The notes below the pieces were generated by a model that ran no database searches, was not told the origin of the DNA, and saw only the letters and a program-made list of their open reading frames with translations. From Acidicapsa dinghuensis (GTDB lineage: Bacteria > Acidobacteriota > Terriglobia > Terriglobales > Acidobacteriaceae), in assembly GCF_025685685.1 (NCBI RefSeq), contig NZ_JAGSYH010000006.1, forward strand, positions 285,556 through 349,555: DNA of 64,000 nt. Direction: 5' to 3'. Positions within the stretch are counted from its first letter, which is position 1; each line of letters begins with the position of its first letter. Shown piece after piece: positions 8,843 through 18,733 of the stretch. The position numbers and the translations under genes were made by a program.

Positions 8843-11596
8843 TCAATGCGGTAACGGTTGCGTTCCGCTGATCGTAAAACTCGCCTCCGACTTAGTCTCC
8901 GTCTCCAGCGGCTGCGTGCTCGCCAGCGTCAGCTCATATTTGCCCGGCAGAATGCTGCGCTCGCCTTTCTCATCCACGCTCGAAAGCTGCCGCGGCTCGA
9001 TCTTCAGCTCCACGTCGCGCGTTTCGCCGGCCTGCAGATGCACCCGCTCAAAACCCACCAGCGAGTGGGTCGGCCCTCCTGCTTGCGGAGTCTTCAGATA
9101 CGCCTCTACTACTTCATCCCCGGCAATCTGGCTCACATTCTTTACCGTCACTTTCGCCACCAGCGGCGCCGCCGCAGCCTCAGTCGCCTCCAGCTTGCTT
9201 GACGACAAAGTCACCGGCCCATAAGTGAACTTCGCATAACTCAACCCGAACCCAAATCCCCACTCGGGCTTGCCCGTGTAGTAGCGATAGGTGCGGTTCT
9301 TCATGCTGTATTCGGTAAATGGAGGCAGATCGTCTACCGAGTGATAAAACGTCACCGGCAGCCGTCCAGCCGGATTGTTTTCTCCCGCCAGCGTCTTCGC
9401 AATCGCCGTCCCGCCTTCAACACCCGGATACCATGCCTCGATGATCGCCCCCGCATGATCCTTCGCCCACGGCAGAGAAACCGCAGAGCCACTCATCAGC
9501 ACCACCACCAGCGGCTTGCCGGTTGCAGCCACGGCTTCGAGCAAGTCTTGTTGTGCTTTCGGCAGCACAATCTTCGTCCGGTCGCCGCCTGCAAAGCCGT
9601 CAATCTTGATCGGCATCTCCTCGCCCTCAAGCTGCGGAGAAAGCCCCACAAACGCCACCGTCACATCCGAAGCCTTCGCTGCGGCCACAGCCTCATCTAA
9701 CTGTGCCTGCGCCGGAGCTTCCCACTTCAGATAAATCCCTCCTCCCGCCTGATCGCCCGAATGACTGTACTCCAGCCGGAACTCATGCGCATTCGTGTCC
9801 GTAAAATCCACCGAAACCGTAGCCGGCTGGCCGCCATTCATAATCGGCGGAGCCGTCGGCGAAGCTCCCTTGGCAAAATGAAAATTCCCCATCGCCGCCG
9901 CATCGATGTGATGCCGTAATTCGCCTTCGCCTACCACCTTGCCATCCAGCGTCAGCCGGTAGCTGTCCTTTGGCGACCACGGAAAAGCGTCCGCGGGTTC
10001 AATTGAAAACGTGTAATGCCCCGGCGCCGGAACCGTCAGCGTCCCTTTCCACCGCACCGAGTAGTCATGCGTGCGGAGTTCCGGCACCGGCAGCGAGTCG
10101 CCCCACTCTGCCTGAATGTCATGATCCGCACGAGCCGCAACCGGTCGCCCCGTCCAATCTGTCGTTGCAAAGAACTCCGTCTTCAGCCCCTCGCTAAACG
10201 CCGTACGCGGCACTGGCACCTTCGCGCCCTCAGCCAGTGTCGAGCCCTGCGCATAGTGAATGCGCGAGGCAGGGAACTCGGCCTCAATCCCATCCGCCGG
10301 TTCCACCGGATGATGCGGGACACCGTTGTAGTTGCCCTCAAGCGAAAAGATCAGGTCTGCCGTCGGTCCCACTACTGCAATGTTCGCCGGAGCTTTTGAC
10401 TTTCCAGAAGCAAGCGGCAGCGTACCATCGTTCTTCAGCAGCACCATCGCCTCTTCCGCAGCCTTCAGCGATACCGCCCGGTTCGCTGCTGAGTCATTCG
10501 CGCTGAATGGAATCTTGTCCAGCGCGCTCGATCCCGGCGGATCGAACAAGCCAAGTTCAAACCGTGCCGTATACAGCCGCTCCGCAGCTTTCGTCAGCAG
10601 ATCCTCCGACACCAGGTGCTGCCGCACCGCATCCGCCAGCGTGTTAAATCCGGGAGCCCAGATTGAGCACGATAAATCCGTTCCCGCCTCCAGCGAAATC
10701 ACCGACGCATGCGTGATATCCGGAGCGTTCTTGTGCCCATTCGTCACATCCTGAATCGCTCCGCAATCGGAAACCACAAATCCCTTGAATCCCCACGCCC
10801 CGCGCAGATGATCCACCAGCAGGTTCTTGTTCGCGCATGCTGACCATGTATCGATCGCGTTGTAAGCACACATCACCGATTTCACATGACCATCCACCAC
10901 CGTCGCGCGAAACGCCGGCAGATAGGTCTCCTCCAGATCGCGCGGACTCGGATGAACGTCGAACGTATGCCGCTCCGACTCCGGTCCTGAATGCACCGCA
11001 AAATGCTTGCTCGTAGCAACGGCCTTCGGATGATCCGGATCGTCTCCCTGCACGCCGGTGATGAACCCAACCGCAAGCTTTCCCGTCAGGAACGGGTCTT
11101 CACCGTACGTCTCCTGCCCGCGTCCCCAGCGCGGATCGCGAAAGATATTGATATTTGGCGACCAGAACGTCAGCCCATAAAAGATGCGATGATTCCCCTC
11201 CCGCTGCGCCTCGTTGTACTTCGCCCGAGCCTCGGTTGAGATGATGTCGCCCATCGCATGCACCATCTTCGGGTCCCACGTCGCCGCCATGCCGATCGCC
11301 TGCGGAAACACCGTCGCATACCCTGCGCGCGCCACGCCATGCAGCGCTTCATTCCAGGTCTGATAATCGGGCACGCCCAGCCGCGGAATCGCTGTCGCCC
11401 AGTCCTCAAGCTGCTGCGCCTTCTCATCCAGTGTCATCCGCGACACCAGATCATGCGCACGCGCTTCTGGCGTCAACTGCGTGTTCAGATAATCCGGCTG
11501 CTGCGCCAGCAGCCCAGCGCTGTATCCAAACGCAAGAGCTATCACAGGCACAAAACGGCGGCAAAAACGAAACGCATCGATCATAGTTTTCCGCAT
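8843..11596 (-). CDS. Glycoside hydrolase family 3 with PA14 insert
   Basis: 917 residues. A signal peptide ends near LLAQQ, so it acts in the periplasm or outside. The N-terminal GH3 barrel includes KHFAVHSGPE and the nucleophile region GFVVSDCGAI (catalytic Asp). A PA14-type beta domain is inserted in the second GH3 domain (about residues 460-600: GLKTEFFATTDW, YSVRWKGTLTVPAPG, LEYSHSGDQ), and the C-terminus carries the fibronectin-III-like domain (VVEAYLKTPQAG). This layout fits beta-glucosidase/beta-xylosidase-like GH3 enzymes acting on plant or exopolysaccharide oligosaccharides; exact specificity cannot be read. It is monocistronic and divergent from the GT-C-like gene. Confidence 0.95.
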   Translation of the reverse strand: MRKTMIDAFRFCRRFVPVIALAFGYSAGLLAQQPDYLNTQLTPEARAHDLVSRMTLDEKAQQLEDWATAIPRLGVPDYQTWNEALHGVARAGYATVFPQAIGMAATWDPKMVHAMGDIISTEARAKYNEAQREGNHRIFYGLTFWSPNINIFRDPRWGRGQETYGEDPFLTGKLAVGFITGVQGDDPDHPKAVATSKHFAVHSGPESERHTFDVHPSPRDLEETYLPAFRATVVDGHVKSVMCAYNAIDTWSACANKNLLVDHLRGAWGFKGFVVSDCGAIQDVTNGHKNAPDITHASVISLEAGTDLSCSIWAPGFNTLADAVRQHLVSEDLLTKAAERLYTARFELGLFDPPGSSALDKIPFSANDSAANRAVSLKAAEEAMVLLKNDGTLPLASGKSKAPANIAVVGPTADLIFSLEGNYNGVPHHPVEPADGIEAEFPASRIHYAQGSTLAEGAKVPVPRTAFSEGLKTEFFATTDWTGRPVAARADHDIQAEWGDSLPVPELRTHDYSVRWKGTLTVPAPGHYTFSIEPADAFPWSPKDSYRLTLDGKVVGEGELRHHIDAAAMGNFHFAKGASPTAPPIMNGGQPATVSVDFTDTNAHEFRLEYSHSGDQAGGGIYLKWEAPAQAQLDEAVAAAKASDVTVAFVGLSPQLEGEEMPIKIDGFAGGDRTKIVLPKAQQDLLEAVAATGKPLVVVLMSGSAVSLPWAKDHAGAIIEAWYPGVEGGTAIAKTLAGENNPAGRLPVTFYHSVDDLPPFTEYSMKNRTYRYYTGKPEWGFGFGLSYAKFTYGPVTLSSSKLEATEAAAAPLVAKVTVKNVSQIAGDEVVEAYLKTPQAGGPTHSLVGFERVHLQAGETRDVELKIEPRQLSSVDEKGERSILPGKYELTLASTQPLETETKSEASFTISGTQPLPH

Positions 11597-11943
11597 GGGT
11601 TCTCGATCTCCCAGTCAGGCAATCGCGAGAGGAATGCTTTCTCATGTCGGAATCTGCGCGCCACACTGGCATCGCCCGATCCCGTCATAACACCCCTCAA
11701 AAAGATCGCCTGGACATTCCCGAAGACTCTACATCGCCCAACCATCATTTGGCTAGATATATCGCTTTACTTGGGGCATTTTTCTTTTCCTGCGCTCAAC
11801 ACAGCTCTCCGATTCCTCCTGGGCTGCCAGGCGCGTCCAGCCGCGGTCTTCACGGAAACCGGAAACACCCCTGTGCTATCCTCAGCGCAAAACGCGCGGC
11901 GAACGCCCATAGAAATCACCGCTCTTCAGCATCGGAGACACCT
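11597..11943. other. Divergent promoter region
   Basis: A 347-base gap between the divergent GH3 and GT-C-like genes once the latter is started at 11944. A plus-strand frame stays open through it from 11644, but its translation is low-complexity, lacks a ribosome-binding site and is judged non-coding. No clear operator was found; TAGATATAT near 11753 may be a -10 element for the rightward gene. Confidence 0.4.
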
Positions 11944-13899
11944 TTGCTTGCCATCCTGCCAGTCCTGGTTCTCATCGCAGTAGCCGCTGGCTTCTATCGC
12001 AGAAGCTTCGGTCTCCGAGACTCATTCCTCTACGCAACCATCCCGCTCGGCCTGTTCATGGTCTTCATGACCGAATCGCTAAGCGCCTTCCGAGCCATCG
12101 ACCGTCTCACGTTCTCGATCTGCTGGTTCATCAGCTTTCTCGCGGCGTTGTTCTGGAGCAGCCGTCAGCACTCCACCGAACCCATGCTCAAACGCCTGCA
12201 CGCATCATGGCGCACTCTCAACCGAGTCGAGCAGGTCATGGTCTGCGCCGTCGCTCTTGTCGCCGCACTCATCGCACTCACCGCTATCCTCAGCGCCCCA
12301 AATACCTGGGACGCCATGGAATATCACATGCCCCGCGTCGTCGAGTGGATCGGCAATCGCAGCGTCCGCCCCTACCCCACCATCGACCGCCAGCAGATCG
12401 CCATGCCGCCCTTCTCGGAGTACTGGATTCTGCACCTCCAGCTGCTCAGCGCATCCGATCGCTTCGCCAATCTCGTTCAGTGGTTCTCATACATCGGCAG
12501 CGCAATCGCAGCGTCACTCATCGCGCGTGAACTTGGAGGCAGCCGCCGCGCTCAGGTTCTCGCCTTCGTCATCGCCGCAACCATTGAGACCGGCATCCTC
12601 GCGGCCTCCGGCACCAAGAACGACTACGCGCTCTCGTATTGGATCGCAGTCCTCGTCTTCCTCATGTTGCGCTGGCGTCATAGCCAAAGCCGTCTTCTTG
12701 CCTTCGCCATGGCATGCGCGCTCGCACTCGCAGTCTTCTCCAAAGGCACTGCCTACCTATTCATTCCGCCATTAGTCGTCGCCTGTTTCTTCGTCTGGAA
12801 TGCACAGGCGCGCAAGCGATTTCTCTTTGCAGTCCCACTCCTGATAGTCGTCTTCGCCGCAGTCAACGGCCCGCTCTGGGCTCGCAACTATGCCTTCAGT
12901 GGCTCGGTACTCGGTCCACCTTATTTCGATGGAGCAGGCCCCAACGAACATCGCCTGTACGCCAACGGCCACATCACGCCTGCCCGTTCGCTCGCCAACA
13001 TTCTTCGCAATGTCGCGTTGAATCTCTCTGTGCCCAGCGAAAAAATCAACGCCGTTACCACCAAAGTCTTCTCCCGCGCCATGCTCACTCTCGGCGTCGA
13101 CCCCAACGATCCCGAGCAGCTCATCTTCTCGCAGAGCGGCTCGCTGCCACCCTTCGATTTGCAATGGCGACCAGCTAGCGAAACACAATCAGCCAACCAG
13201 GGGCACTTCGCGCTCATGTTGCTCGCAACGATACTGTTTCTTTGGCGCTTTCGCAGCTTCGATAAATCGCTCGCTATTTTTGCCGCAGGCATCCTATGCA
13301 GCTTCCTGCTCTTCGCCATTATGATCCGCTGGTCCCCGTGGAACGCCCGCTGGCAATTACCCGACTTCATCCTCGGTGCGGCCTTCGCTGCCATCGTCTT
13401 CGCACGCGCGTTGCCGCGATCCACTGGAGTCATCGCGGCTCTACTTCTCTTGCTGGCGATCCCGTTGTCCATGCTCAACAACGCTCGCCCGCTCGTCGGA
13501 TACAAATACAGTGTCCTTCGCAACCCCCGCAACGAAACTTACTTCTTCGACCATCACCGCGAAGTTGCTGACAACTTCATCCAGGCCTCAATCGCCGCGC
13601 GCAACAATAGTTGCCGATCCGTCGGCATCGATGCCACGCAGCTCCGTTTCGAATATCCCGTCATGGCCATCATGAATGAAGACCACCAACCTCGCCGCTT
13701 CAGCTACATGGCCGTGCAGAACTCCACCACTGCCTTCGCCGATCCCACCGCGCCCCCCGTGTGCCTCGTCGTCTGTCTCGGTTGCATACACGCGCCCGAC
13801 GAAGCAAAGCCATACGTGCCGCAGTACAACAGTGTTCAGACCTTCGGCGACATTGTCGTCTTCAGCGATCCCAAATCAGCCGCAGCCACTCATCCATAG
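11944..13899 (+). CDS. Polytopic membrane protein, GT-C glycosyltransferase-like
   Basis: 651 residues from a TTG start at 11944 with GGAG six bases upstream. The product then begins inside the first membrane helix (LLAILPVLVLIAVAAGF), and the longer frame from 11644 has no membrane-protein character. At least ten hydrophobic segments are visible. A large first loop carries WDAMEYHMPRVVEWI, an acidic motif resembling the Asp/Glu region in loop 1 of GT-C (GT39/GT87-like) enzymes that use polyprenyl-phosphate sugars. A soluble C-terminal domain follows. Similar proteins are common in Acidobacteriota near cell-surface genes. Donor and acceptor are unknown; the GT-C call is from topology and loop motif only. 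Confidence 0.7.
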   Translation: MLAILPVLVLIAVAAGFYRRSFGLRDSFLYATIPLGLFMVFMTESLSAFRAIDRLTFSICWFISFLAALFWSSRQHSTEPMLKRLHASWRTLNRVEQVMVCAVALVAALIALTAILSAPNTWDAMEYHMPRVVEWIGNRSVRPYPTIDRQQIAMPPFSEYWILHLQLLSASDRFANLVQWFSYIGSAIAASLIARELGGSRRAQVLAFVIAATIETGILAASGTKNDYALSYWIAVLVFLMLRWRHSQSRLLAFAMACALALAVFSKGTAYLFIPPLVVACFFVWNAQARKRFLFAVPLLIVVFAAVNGPLWARNYAFSGSVLGPPYFDGAGPNEHRLYANGHITPARSLANILRNVALNLSVPSEKINAVTTKVFSRAMLTLGVDPNDPEQLIFSQSGSLPPFDLQWRPASETQSANQGHFALMLLATILFLWRFRSFDKSLAIFAAGILCSFLLFAIMIRWSPWNARWQLPDFILGAAFAAIVFARALPRSTGVIAALLLLLAIPLSMLNNARPLVGYKYSVLRNPRNETYFFDHHREVADNFIQASIAARNNSCRSVGIDATQLRFEYPVMAIMNEDHQPRRFSYMAVQNSTTAFADPTAPPVCLVVCLGCIHAPDEAKPYVPQYNSVQTFGDIVVFSDPKSAAATHP

Positions 13900-13920
13900 C
13901 AACTACTGACTCAAAAACAA

Positions 13921-13950
13921 ACGGCGCGGTCTCGATAGAGATCGCGCCGT
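13921..13950 (-). terminator. Rho-independent terminator of the DUF481 gene
   Basis: A 13-bp stem ACGGCGCGGTCTC / GAGATCGCGCCGT (one G-U pair) with a GATA loop. Read on the minus strand it is followed by TTTGTTTTTGA, a good U-tract, so it terminates the leftward beta-barrel gene. It lies between two convergent genes and may also slow transcription from the left. Confidence 0.85.
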
Positions 13951-13970
13951 CTTCGCCCAAGCCACCGAAG

Positions 13971-15176
13971 CTATTTCCGCGTAAACGTGAACCCAAGTCC
14001 CGTAGTCAGAATGAAGTCGTTATCCTTCGTACCCGCCGGCGGGTCGGTGACGTACACATCACTGACCGTCGTCTGCCAGCTCAGGAACGACTTGATCTTG
14101 GTCGTTATTCCAGAGTTGAGCGTGAACCGGTACTGGCTCGTATCCTGCAAATCCGGGAAAATGTACGCCTGCTCCGTAAAGATACTGTTCGCACCGACCT
14201 TTGCGTTGTACGTCTCGCCAAAGTCAAGCGCGGCGAAGCTATTCGTTACAGGCGGAACTGCAGGAGTAATCGGAGTTGTCGAGTCGTTTTCAGGAACAGT
14301 GCTGTAGTTTTCATGTGTCCACACCAGGCCGCCCAGCACATCCATCTGCTGCTTCGGCCTCTTAAACGCATGCCATCCGAAACCACCACCCACCACAGAC
14401 CGCAGATCCAGATACTGCAGCTGGTCTTCAAAGAAGTCGGTGGTGCCAAAGACAAATGTCTTGGGATTGACATTGTGGTCGTAGCGAAGACCGGCGCCGA
14501 TGTTGTCAGCGGTAGTGCTGGTGTCGCTGATGCCGTTCGTTACGACCGTTGTGTGGGCGTAGATGTCATTGAAGTAAATCGACGTCTTATCCGTTGGTGT
14601 AGGCCGTTGCGCCGTAATGCCGGTGCCCAGCGTTGTCGTGTTGCTGTTGCCGCGCGCCAGTGCAAAGCTCACATTGGCTGTGGTCGTCCAGCCATGCAGT
14701 ATGCCTGGATGCTGCGATTGTTCCCACGCAGTCTGTGCCGCAGGCGTGCGCACTGTTGTCAGGCCTGCCTTCGCGACGGTTTCCGGGCCTTCTTTGGTTA
14801 CAACGGTAAATCCGTCGGTCGTACGATTGATCTCCGTAATCTCGACCTTTCGCGTAACGGTCTTCTTGCCTTCTTTCGAGTTAAGCGAAAGCACGACAGG
14901 TTTTTCGGTTTTAACGCTAACCACCTGATCGAACGCGATGGCAATGTCGCCGGCGTAATCGGTATGCAGCGTAAGCTTGCCGCCATCCACTTGCGTAACG
15001 GAGCCGGTTAGGTGATCGCCGTTCTTCAGAACAACAGTGTCGGCGAGGGCCGCCGTAGCGAGCGCAGTGATGCCCAGAAGCAGAAATGCGTTAGAAAAAA
15101 AGGCGCGCGTACGAAGGTGGGAAAAAGACCGAAGACGCAGGGGAGCAACATAGGAGAGGCTGAATGCAGCTTTCAC
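13971..15176 (-). CDS. DUF481-family outer-membrane protein
   Basis: About 401 residues from a GTG at 15176 with AAAGGA upstream; an in-frame start at 15266 would add 30 residues before the signal peptide. Signal sequence ends near TAALADT. Residues after it (LKNGDHLTGSVTQVDGGKL) form a short SH3-like Sm domain often found ahead of the barrel. The second half is the DUF481/YdiY-like barrel (FALARGNSNTTTLG, FEDQLQYLDLRS, GLGWHAFK-like VGGGFGWHAFK) ending in GLGFTFTRK. Family members are described as salt-induced outer-membrane proteins, with function not settled. It is followed by a strong terminator. Confidence 0.85.
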   Translation of the reverse strand: MKAAFSLSYVAPLRLRSFSHLRTRAFFSNAFLLLGITALATAALADTVVLKNGDHLTGSVTQVDGGKLTLHTDYAGDIAIAFDQVVSVKTEKPVVLSLNSKEGKKTVTRKVEITEINRTTDGFTVVTKEGPETVAKAGLTTVRTPAAQTAWEQSQHPGILHGWTTTANVSFALARGNSNTTTLGTGITAQRPTPTDKTSIYFNDIYAHTTVVTNGISDTSTTADNIGAGLRYDHNVNPKTFVFGTTDFFEDQLQYLDLRSVVGGGFGWHAFKRPKQQMDVLGGLVWTHENYSTVPENDSTTPITPAVPPVTNSFAALDFGETYNAKVGANSIFTEQAYIFPDLQDTSQYRFTLNSGITTKIKSFLSWQTTVSDVYVTDPPAGTKDNDFILTTGLGFTFTRK

Positions 15177-15441
15177 GGATGTTGGATCCTTTCGGGGGCT
15201 GATGAAGCATTGAAGCTGATCGGACCGGACAGAACCTAGTCCTCCAAGTTCCGCGTTTGCAAGCATTCTAACGGCATCGGTTCCGGAACTCTGCCCCGAA
15301 TTGAAGACATACGCAGAGTGGTATCGTTTCCATTACAATCATTCGGCGGGCATTGCAGCCCCAGACACGCAGCCATCCTGGTGCTTTCTCAAAGCTGTAT
15401 GATGGCCGTTGTCTCCGAACCAATCCTGAACGGGGCTGAGA

Positions 15442-16770
15442 ATGAAACCCAATTTTTACCTGATGAAGGCCACGGTAAGCGGCGCCCTCGGCGGCCTGCT
15501 CTTTGGCTTCGATACCGCTGTCATTGCCGGCGCCATCGACTCGGTGACTCGCTTGTACGGCCTCACCGACACCACCAAGGGCGTCACCGTCTTCAGCGCT
15601 GTTCTCGGCACCGTCATCGGAGCGCTTTTCGCCGGTGTCATCGGAGAAAAATTAGGAGGCCGCGAAACCCTCCGCATCACCGCCGTCCTCTACGTCATCT
15701 CCGCCATTGGCTGCTGCTTCGCATGGGACTGGCACTCGCTGCTCCTCTTCCGCTTCATTGGTGGCCTCGGCATCGGGGCATCGTCTGTCCTCGGCCCCGT
15801 CTATATCACTGAGCTTGCCCCGGCCAAGTGGCGCGGACGCATGGTCGGCACCTTCCAGATCAACGTCGTCATTGGCATTCTGCTCGCCTACGCTTCCAAT
15901 TTCGCCGTCCGCGAAATGCACCTCGGCGCATGGGAGTGGCGCACCCAGCTCGGCGTCGCCGCCATCCCTGCCGTTCTCTTCCTGATCATGCTCTTCGGCA
16001 TTCCTCGCAGCCCCCGCTGGTCCGTCTCCAAATCCCGCATCGACGAAGCCCTCGCCGTCCTCAAGCTCATGGGCGACCCCAACCCCGAAGGCGAATTGGC
16101 CGATATTCAACTCGCCCTCAAAGAGAGCCACGCCGTCGCCAACGAGCCCGTCTTCCGCTGGAAATACCGCTATCCGCTCTTCCTCGCCATCACCATTGGA
16201 GCCTTCAACCAGCTCGCCGGCATCAACGCTATTCTCTATTACCTCAACAGCATCTTTTCCTCTGCGGGCTTCAGCCAGCTCTCAGGCGACCTGCAATCCA
16301 TCGCCATCGGCGCGACAAACCTCATCTTCACCCTGGTCGGCATGACCCTCATCGACCGCCTTGGCCGCAAGACCCTCCTGCTCATCGGCGCAGCCGGTGA
16401 TGCCGTCTGCCTCGCCGGAGTCGCCTACGTCTTCCTCACTAATTCTCACCACTCCGCGCTGCTGCCGCTGCTCATCGTCTACATTGCCTTCTTCGCCGTC
16501 TCTCAAGGCGCGGTCATCTGGGTCTACATCGGCGAAGTCTTCCCCAATGTCGTCCGCAACAAGGGCCAGAGCGTCGGCAACAGCTCTCACTGGATCATGA
16601 ACGCCGCCATCGCCTTGGTCTTCCCGATCCTGGCGGCAAAATCCGGGGGCGTGCCGTTCGTCTTCTTCGCCATCATGACTGTCATCCAGTTCATCGTCGT
16701 CCTTCTTGTCTACCCCGAAACCAAGGGCCAGACCCTCGAATCGCTCCAGCGGCGTCTCGTACGCGGCTGA
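15442..16770 (+). CDS. Sugar porter family MFS transporter (sugar/H+ symporter)
   Basis: 442 residues and twelve predicted membrane helices. Sugar-porter signatures: GGLLFGFDTAVIAGA in helix 1, GRETLR loop and ERLGRK-type LIDRLGRKTLL, the IPRSPRW version of PESPRW after helix 6, QLAGINAILYY in helix 7, and YPETKGQTLE after helix 12. These place it with XylE/GalP/AraE-like symporters; substrate is not readable. It stands alone, closed by a perfect 13-bp terminator. Together with the GH3 enzyme and the LacI regulator upstream it suggests local carbohydrate uptake, although the genes are not in one operon. Confidence 0.93.
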   Translation: MKPNFYLMKATVSGALGGLLFGFDTAVIAGAIDSVTRLYGLTDTTKGVTVFSAVLGTVIGALFAGVIGEKLGGRETLRITAVLYVISAIGCCFAWDWHSLLLFRFIGGLGIGASSVLGPVYITELAPAKWRGRMVGTFQINVVIGILLAYASNFAVREMHLGAWEWRTQLGVAAIPAVLFLIMLFGIPRSPRWSVSKSRIDEALAVLKLMGDPNPEGELADIQLALKESHAVANEPVFRWKYRYPLFLAITIGAFNQLAGINAILYYLNSIFSSAGFSQLSGDLQSIAIGATNLIFTLVGMTLIDRLGRKTLLLIGAAGDAVCLAGVAYVFLTNSHHSALLPLLIVYIAFFAVSQGAVIWVYIGEVFPNVVRNKGQSVGNSSHWIMNAAIALVFPILAAKSGGVPFVFFAIMTVIQFIVVLLVYPETKGQTLESLQRRLVRG

Positions 16771-16789
16771 CACACCGGGAAACTCACTC

Positions 16790-16824
16790 AAACGGCTGAC
16801 GTTTTCTAAAGACGTCAGCCGTTT
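16790..16824 (+). terminator. Terminator of the sugar transporter gene
   Basis: Perfect 13-bp inverted repeat AAACGGCTGACGT / ACGTCAGCCGTTT with a 9-base loop, followed by CGTGTTT. It starts 19 bases after the transporter stop codon. Confidence 0.8.
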
Positions 16825-16995
16825 CGTGTTTCACAATCCAAGACAAACCGCTCAATCGTTTGCGCAAAGCCTCCAGATTGCCCCATCCCCTGTGCAGTTC
16901 TTTCCCTGAAAAGGCGAATCGTTTTACTTCCCAAGACAAAACGCTTTACTAAAATTTTCTATTTAACTTCCTAGAAAACCTTTTCTTTTCAATAG

Positions 16996-17025
16996 TTTAC
17001 AGTTTGCACGAAATTTGCTTATGAT
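16996..17025 (+). promoter_or_regulatory. Probable promoter of the diguanylate cyclase
   Basis: TTTACA (16996-17001), 18-base spacer, TATGAT (17020-17025) in an AT-rich stretch after a terminator; the start codon is at 17052 with GGAGGG upstream. Confidence 0.5.
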
Positions 17026-17051
17026 TTGCCCTTCGATGGAGGGCATTTCAT

Positions 17052-18569
17052 ATGAACAAGCTGCAGACCTCTCCCGACTCCCAGGACCCAGACTCAACGG
17101 AACCATCCATCCTCAGCACCGCCGTCAGCTTTCTCTTCCCCGACAACTTCTGGAACTACTCCAGCATTCTCTTTCTTTGCTTTCTCGCCTGCTGGGGAGG
17201 CATCGCATTAGGTCAGACACCCGCCGAAGCCGACATCCTCTGGCCTGCCAACGGATTGCTTCTCGGTTTTCTTCTCCAACTACCCCGCCGCTACTGGTTC
17301 AGCTACCTGGTCAGCAGCGTACTGGCGAACATCGCCGCTCACGGATTCTTTCCCTTTTCCCTGCGCATGTCGCTGATCTTCTCGATCGCCAACACGGTGG
17401 AGATTCTCTTCGCAGCATATTTCCTCGCGAGAGAAAATAGCGAGCGCCTCGACCTCACTACCGTCTCGGATCTCAGGCGTTTCGCTGTCTTCGGAGTCAT
17501 CCTCGCCCCTCTCGCGTCTACACTGACGGTCGCCACCCTCGATATCCTCTTTTCTTACCCAAGAGACCTGCGCGCTCTCTCCAATTGGTGCTTTGGCGAA
17601 ATGCTCGGCATAGCGATCATGACCCCGCTCGTTCTCGCCATGGATAAGCACGAGATAGCCATCCTTTTCCACAAGGGCAAAAGAGGAGAAACCGTCGCCA
17701 TCCTGGCCTCGTTTACCGCGCTCTCCGTGGCTATCTTCGCGCAGAGTGGTTTCCCAATCGTCTTCGTCCTGCTTCCAGCGCTGCTTCTCGCTATCTTTCG
17801 CCTCGGCTGCTCAGGCTCTGCCATTGGAGTGTCCCTCATGGCTGTTCCGGCGGCTTACTTCACCTCCAGACAGAGTGGTCCATTCGCGCCGGTTCATCCA
17901 TCGCAGCTCAACTACAGCATCTTTTACCTGCAAAGCTTCATCGGCATATCGCTCATCATGGTCTACGCCGTCTCAGCCGCCTTGGCTGACCGTGACCGCA
18001 TTCATCAGGAGCTCACCGAAGCCTACCGCGAAGCCGATGCCATCGCCGCCCTCGATCACCTGACCAATCTGGCCAACCGACGTTCCTTCGACGAACATCT
18101 TGCACGCGAGTGGAAGCGCGCCACACGTGAAAGAGTAAGCCTGTCTGTCGTCCTCATTGATGTCGATCACTTCAAGCTCTACAACGACCGTTATGGTCAT
18201 CTCGCCGGTGACGATTGCCTTAGAGAAGTCGGCACAATCCTCGCTGCAGCTCCCTTGCGCAATACCGATCTTGCCGCCCGCTTCGGAGGCGAAGAATTTG
18301 CTATTCTCCTGCCGCGTGCCGACTCCGAAGGAGCCGTATTGATTGCCGAACGCATCCGTCTCGCCATCTCCGATAAGCACATCCCACACATCTCGCATCC
18401 CGCTGGCATCGTCACCGTCAGCGCGGGAGTGGCGACCATACGTCCTACAGCGGATGTGGACCCGTCTTTGCTAATCCATCACGCGGACGAAGCCCTTTAT
18501 TACGCCAAGAAAAACGGTCGCAATCAGGTGCAGTCCCGAAATTCGCTACCACTCGGTCTGTCCTTTTGA
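17052..18569 (+). CDS. Diguanylate cyclase, MASE1-GGDEF
   Basis: 505 residues. The N-terminal half has about eight hydrophobic helices with WPANGLLLGFLL and related segments matching the MASE1 membrane sensor domain. The C-terminal GGDEF domain (about 335-495) has DHLTNLANRRSFDEHL, IDVDHFKLYND, and an active-site loop GGEEF at residues 412-416. An RxxD inhibitory I-site (RNTD) lies five residues before GGEEF, so product feedback is expected. It should make c-di-GMP from two GTP at the inner membrane in response to an unknown signal. No EAL domain. Nothing in the flanks identifies an effector. Confidence 0.93.
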   Translation: MNKLQTSPDSQDPDSTEPSILSTAVSFLFPDNFWNYSSILFLCFLACWGGIALGQTPAEADILWPANGLLLGFLLQLPRRYWFSYLVSSVLANIAAHGFFPFSLRMSLIFSIANTVEILFAAYFLARENSERLDLTTVSDLRRFAVFGVILAPLASTLTVATLDILFSYPRDLRALSNWCFGEMLGIAIMTPLVLAMDKHEIAILFHKGKRGETVAILASFTALSVAIFAQSGFPIVFVLLPALLLAIFRLGCSGSAIGVSLMAVPAAYFTSRQSGPFAPVHPSQLNYSIFYLQSFIGISLIMVYAVSAALADRDRIHQELTEAYREADAIAALDHLTNLANRRSFDEHLAREWKRATRERVSLSVVLIDVDHFKLYNDRYGHLAGDDCLREVGTILAAAPLRNTDLAARFGGEEFAILLPRADSEGAVLIAERIRLAISDKHIPHISHPAGIVTVSAGVATIRPTADVDPSLLIHHADEALYYAKKNGRNQVQSRNSLPLGLSF

Positions 18570-18733
18570 TGGGCTCGAAAAAGAGGAATGCACCGGTACA
18601 ATCGATTGCCCGGCTCCAGCCCCAGGAGTATCGTGAAAGCGTCTGTGGAAGGCGAAATATTTCCTGCAAGTTCCTTCCGCTCATCCGTTCTGGTCAAGAG
18701 CCACTCCGTAAGTGAGCAGTCCAGGAGGTCGTC

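Noticed and set aside
13761..15011. 416-codon plus-strand open frame
   Set aside because: Antisense to the DUF481 gene; Arg/Cys-rich translation typical of the opposite strand of a GC-rich gene.
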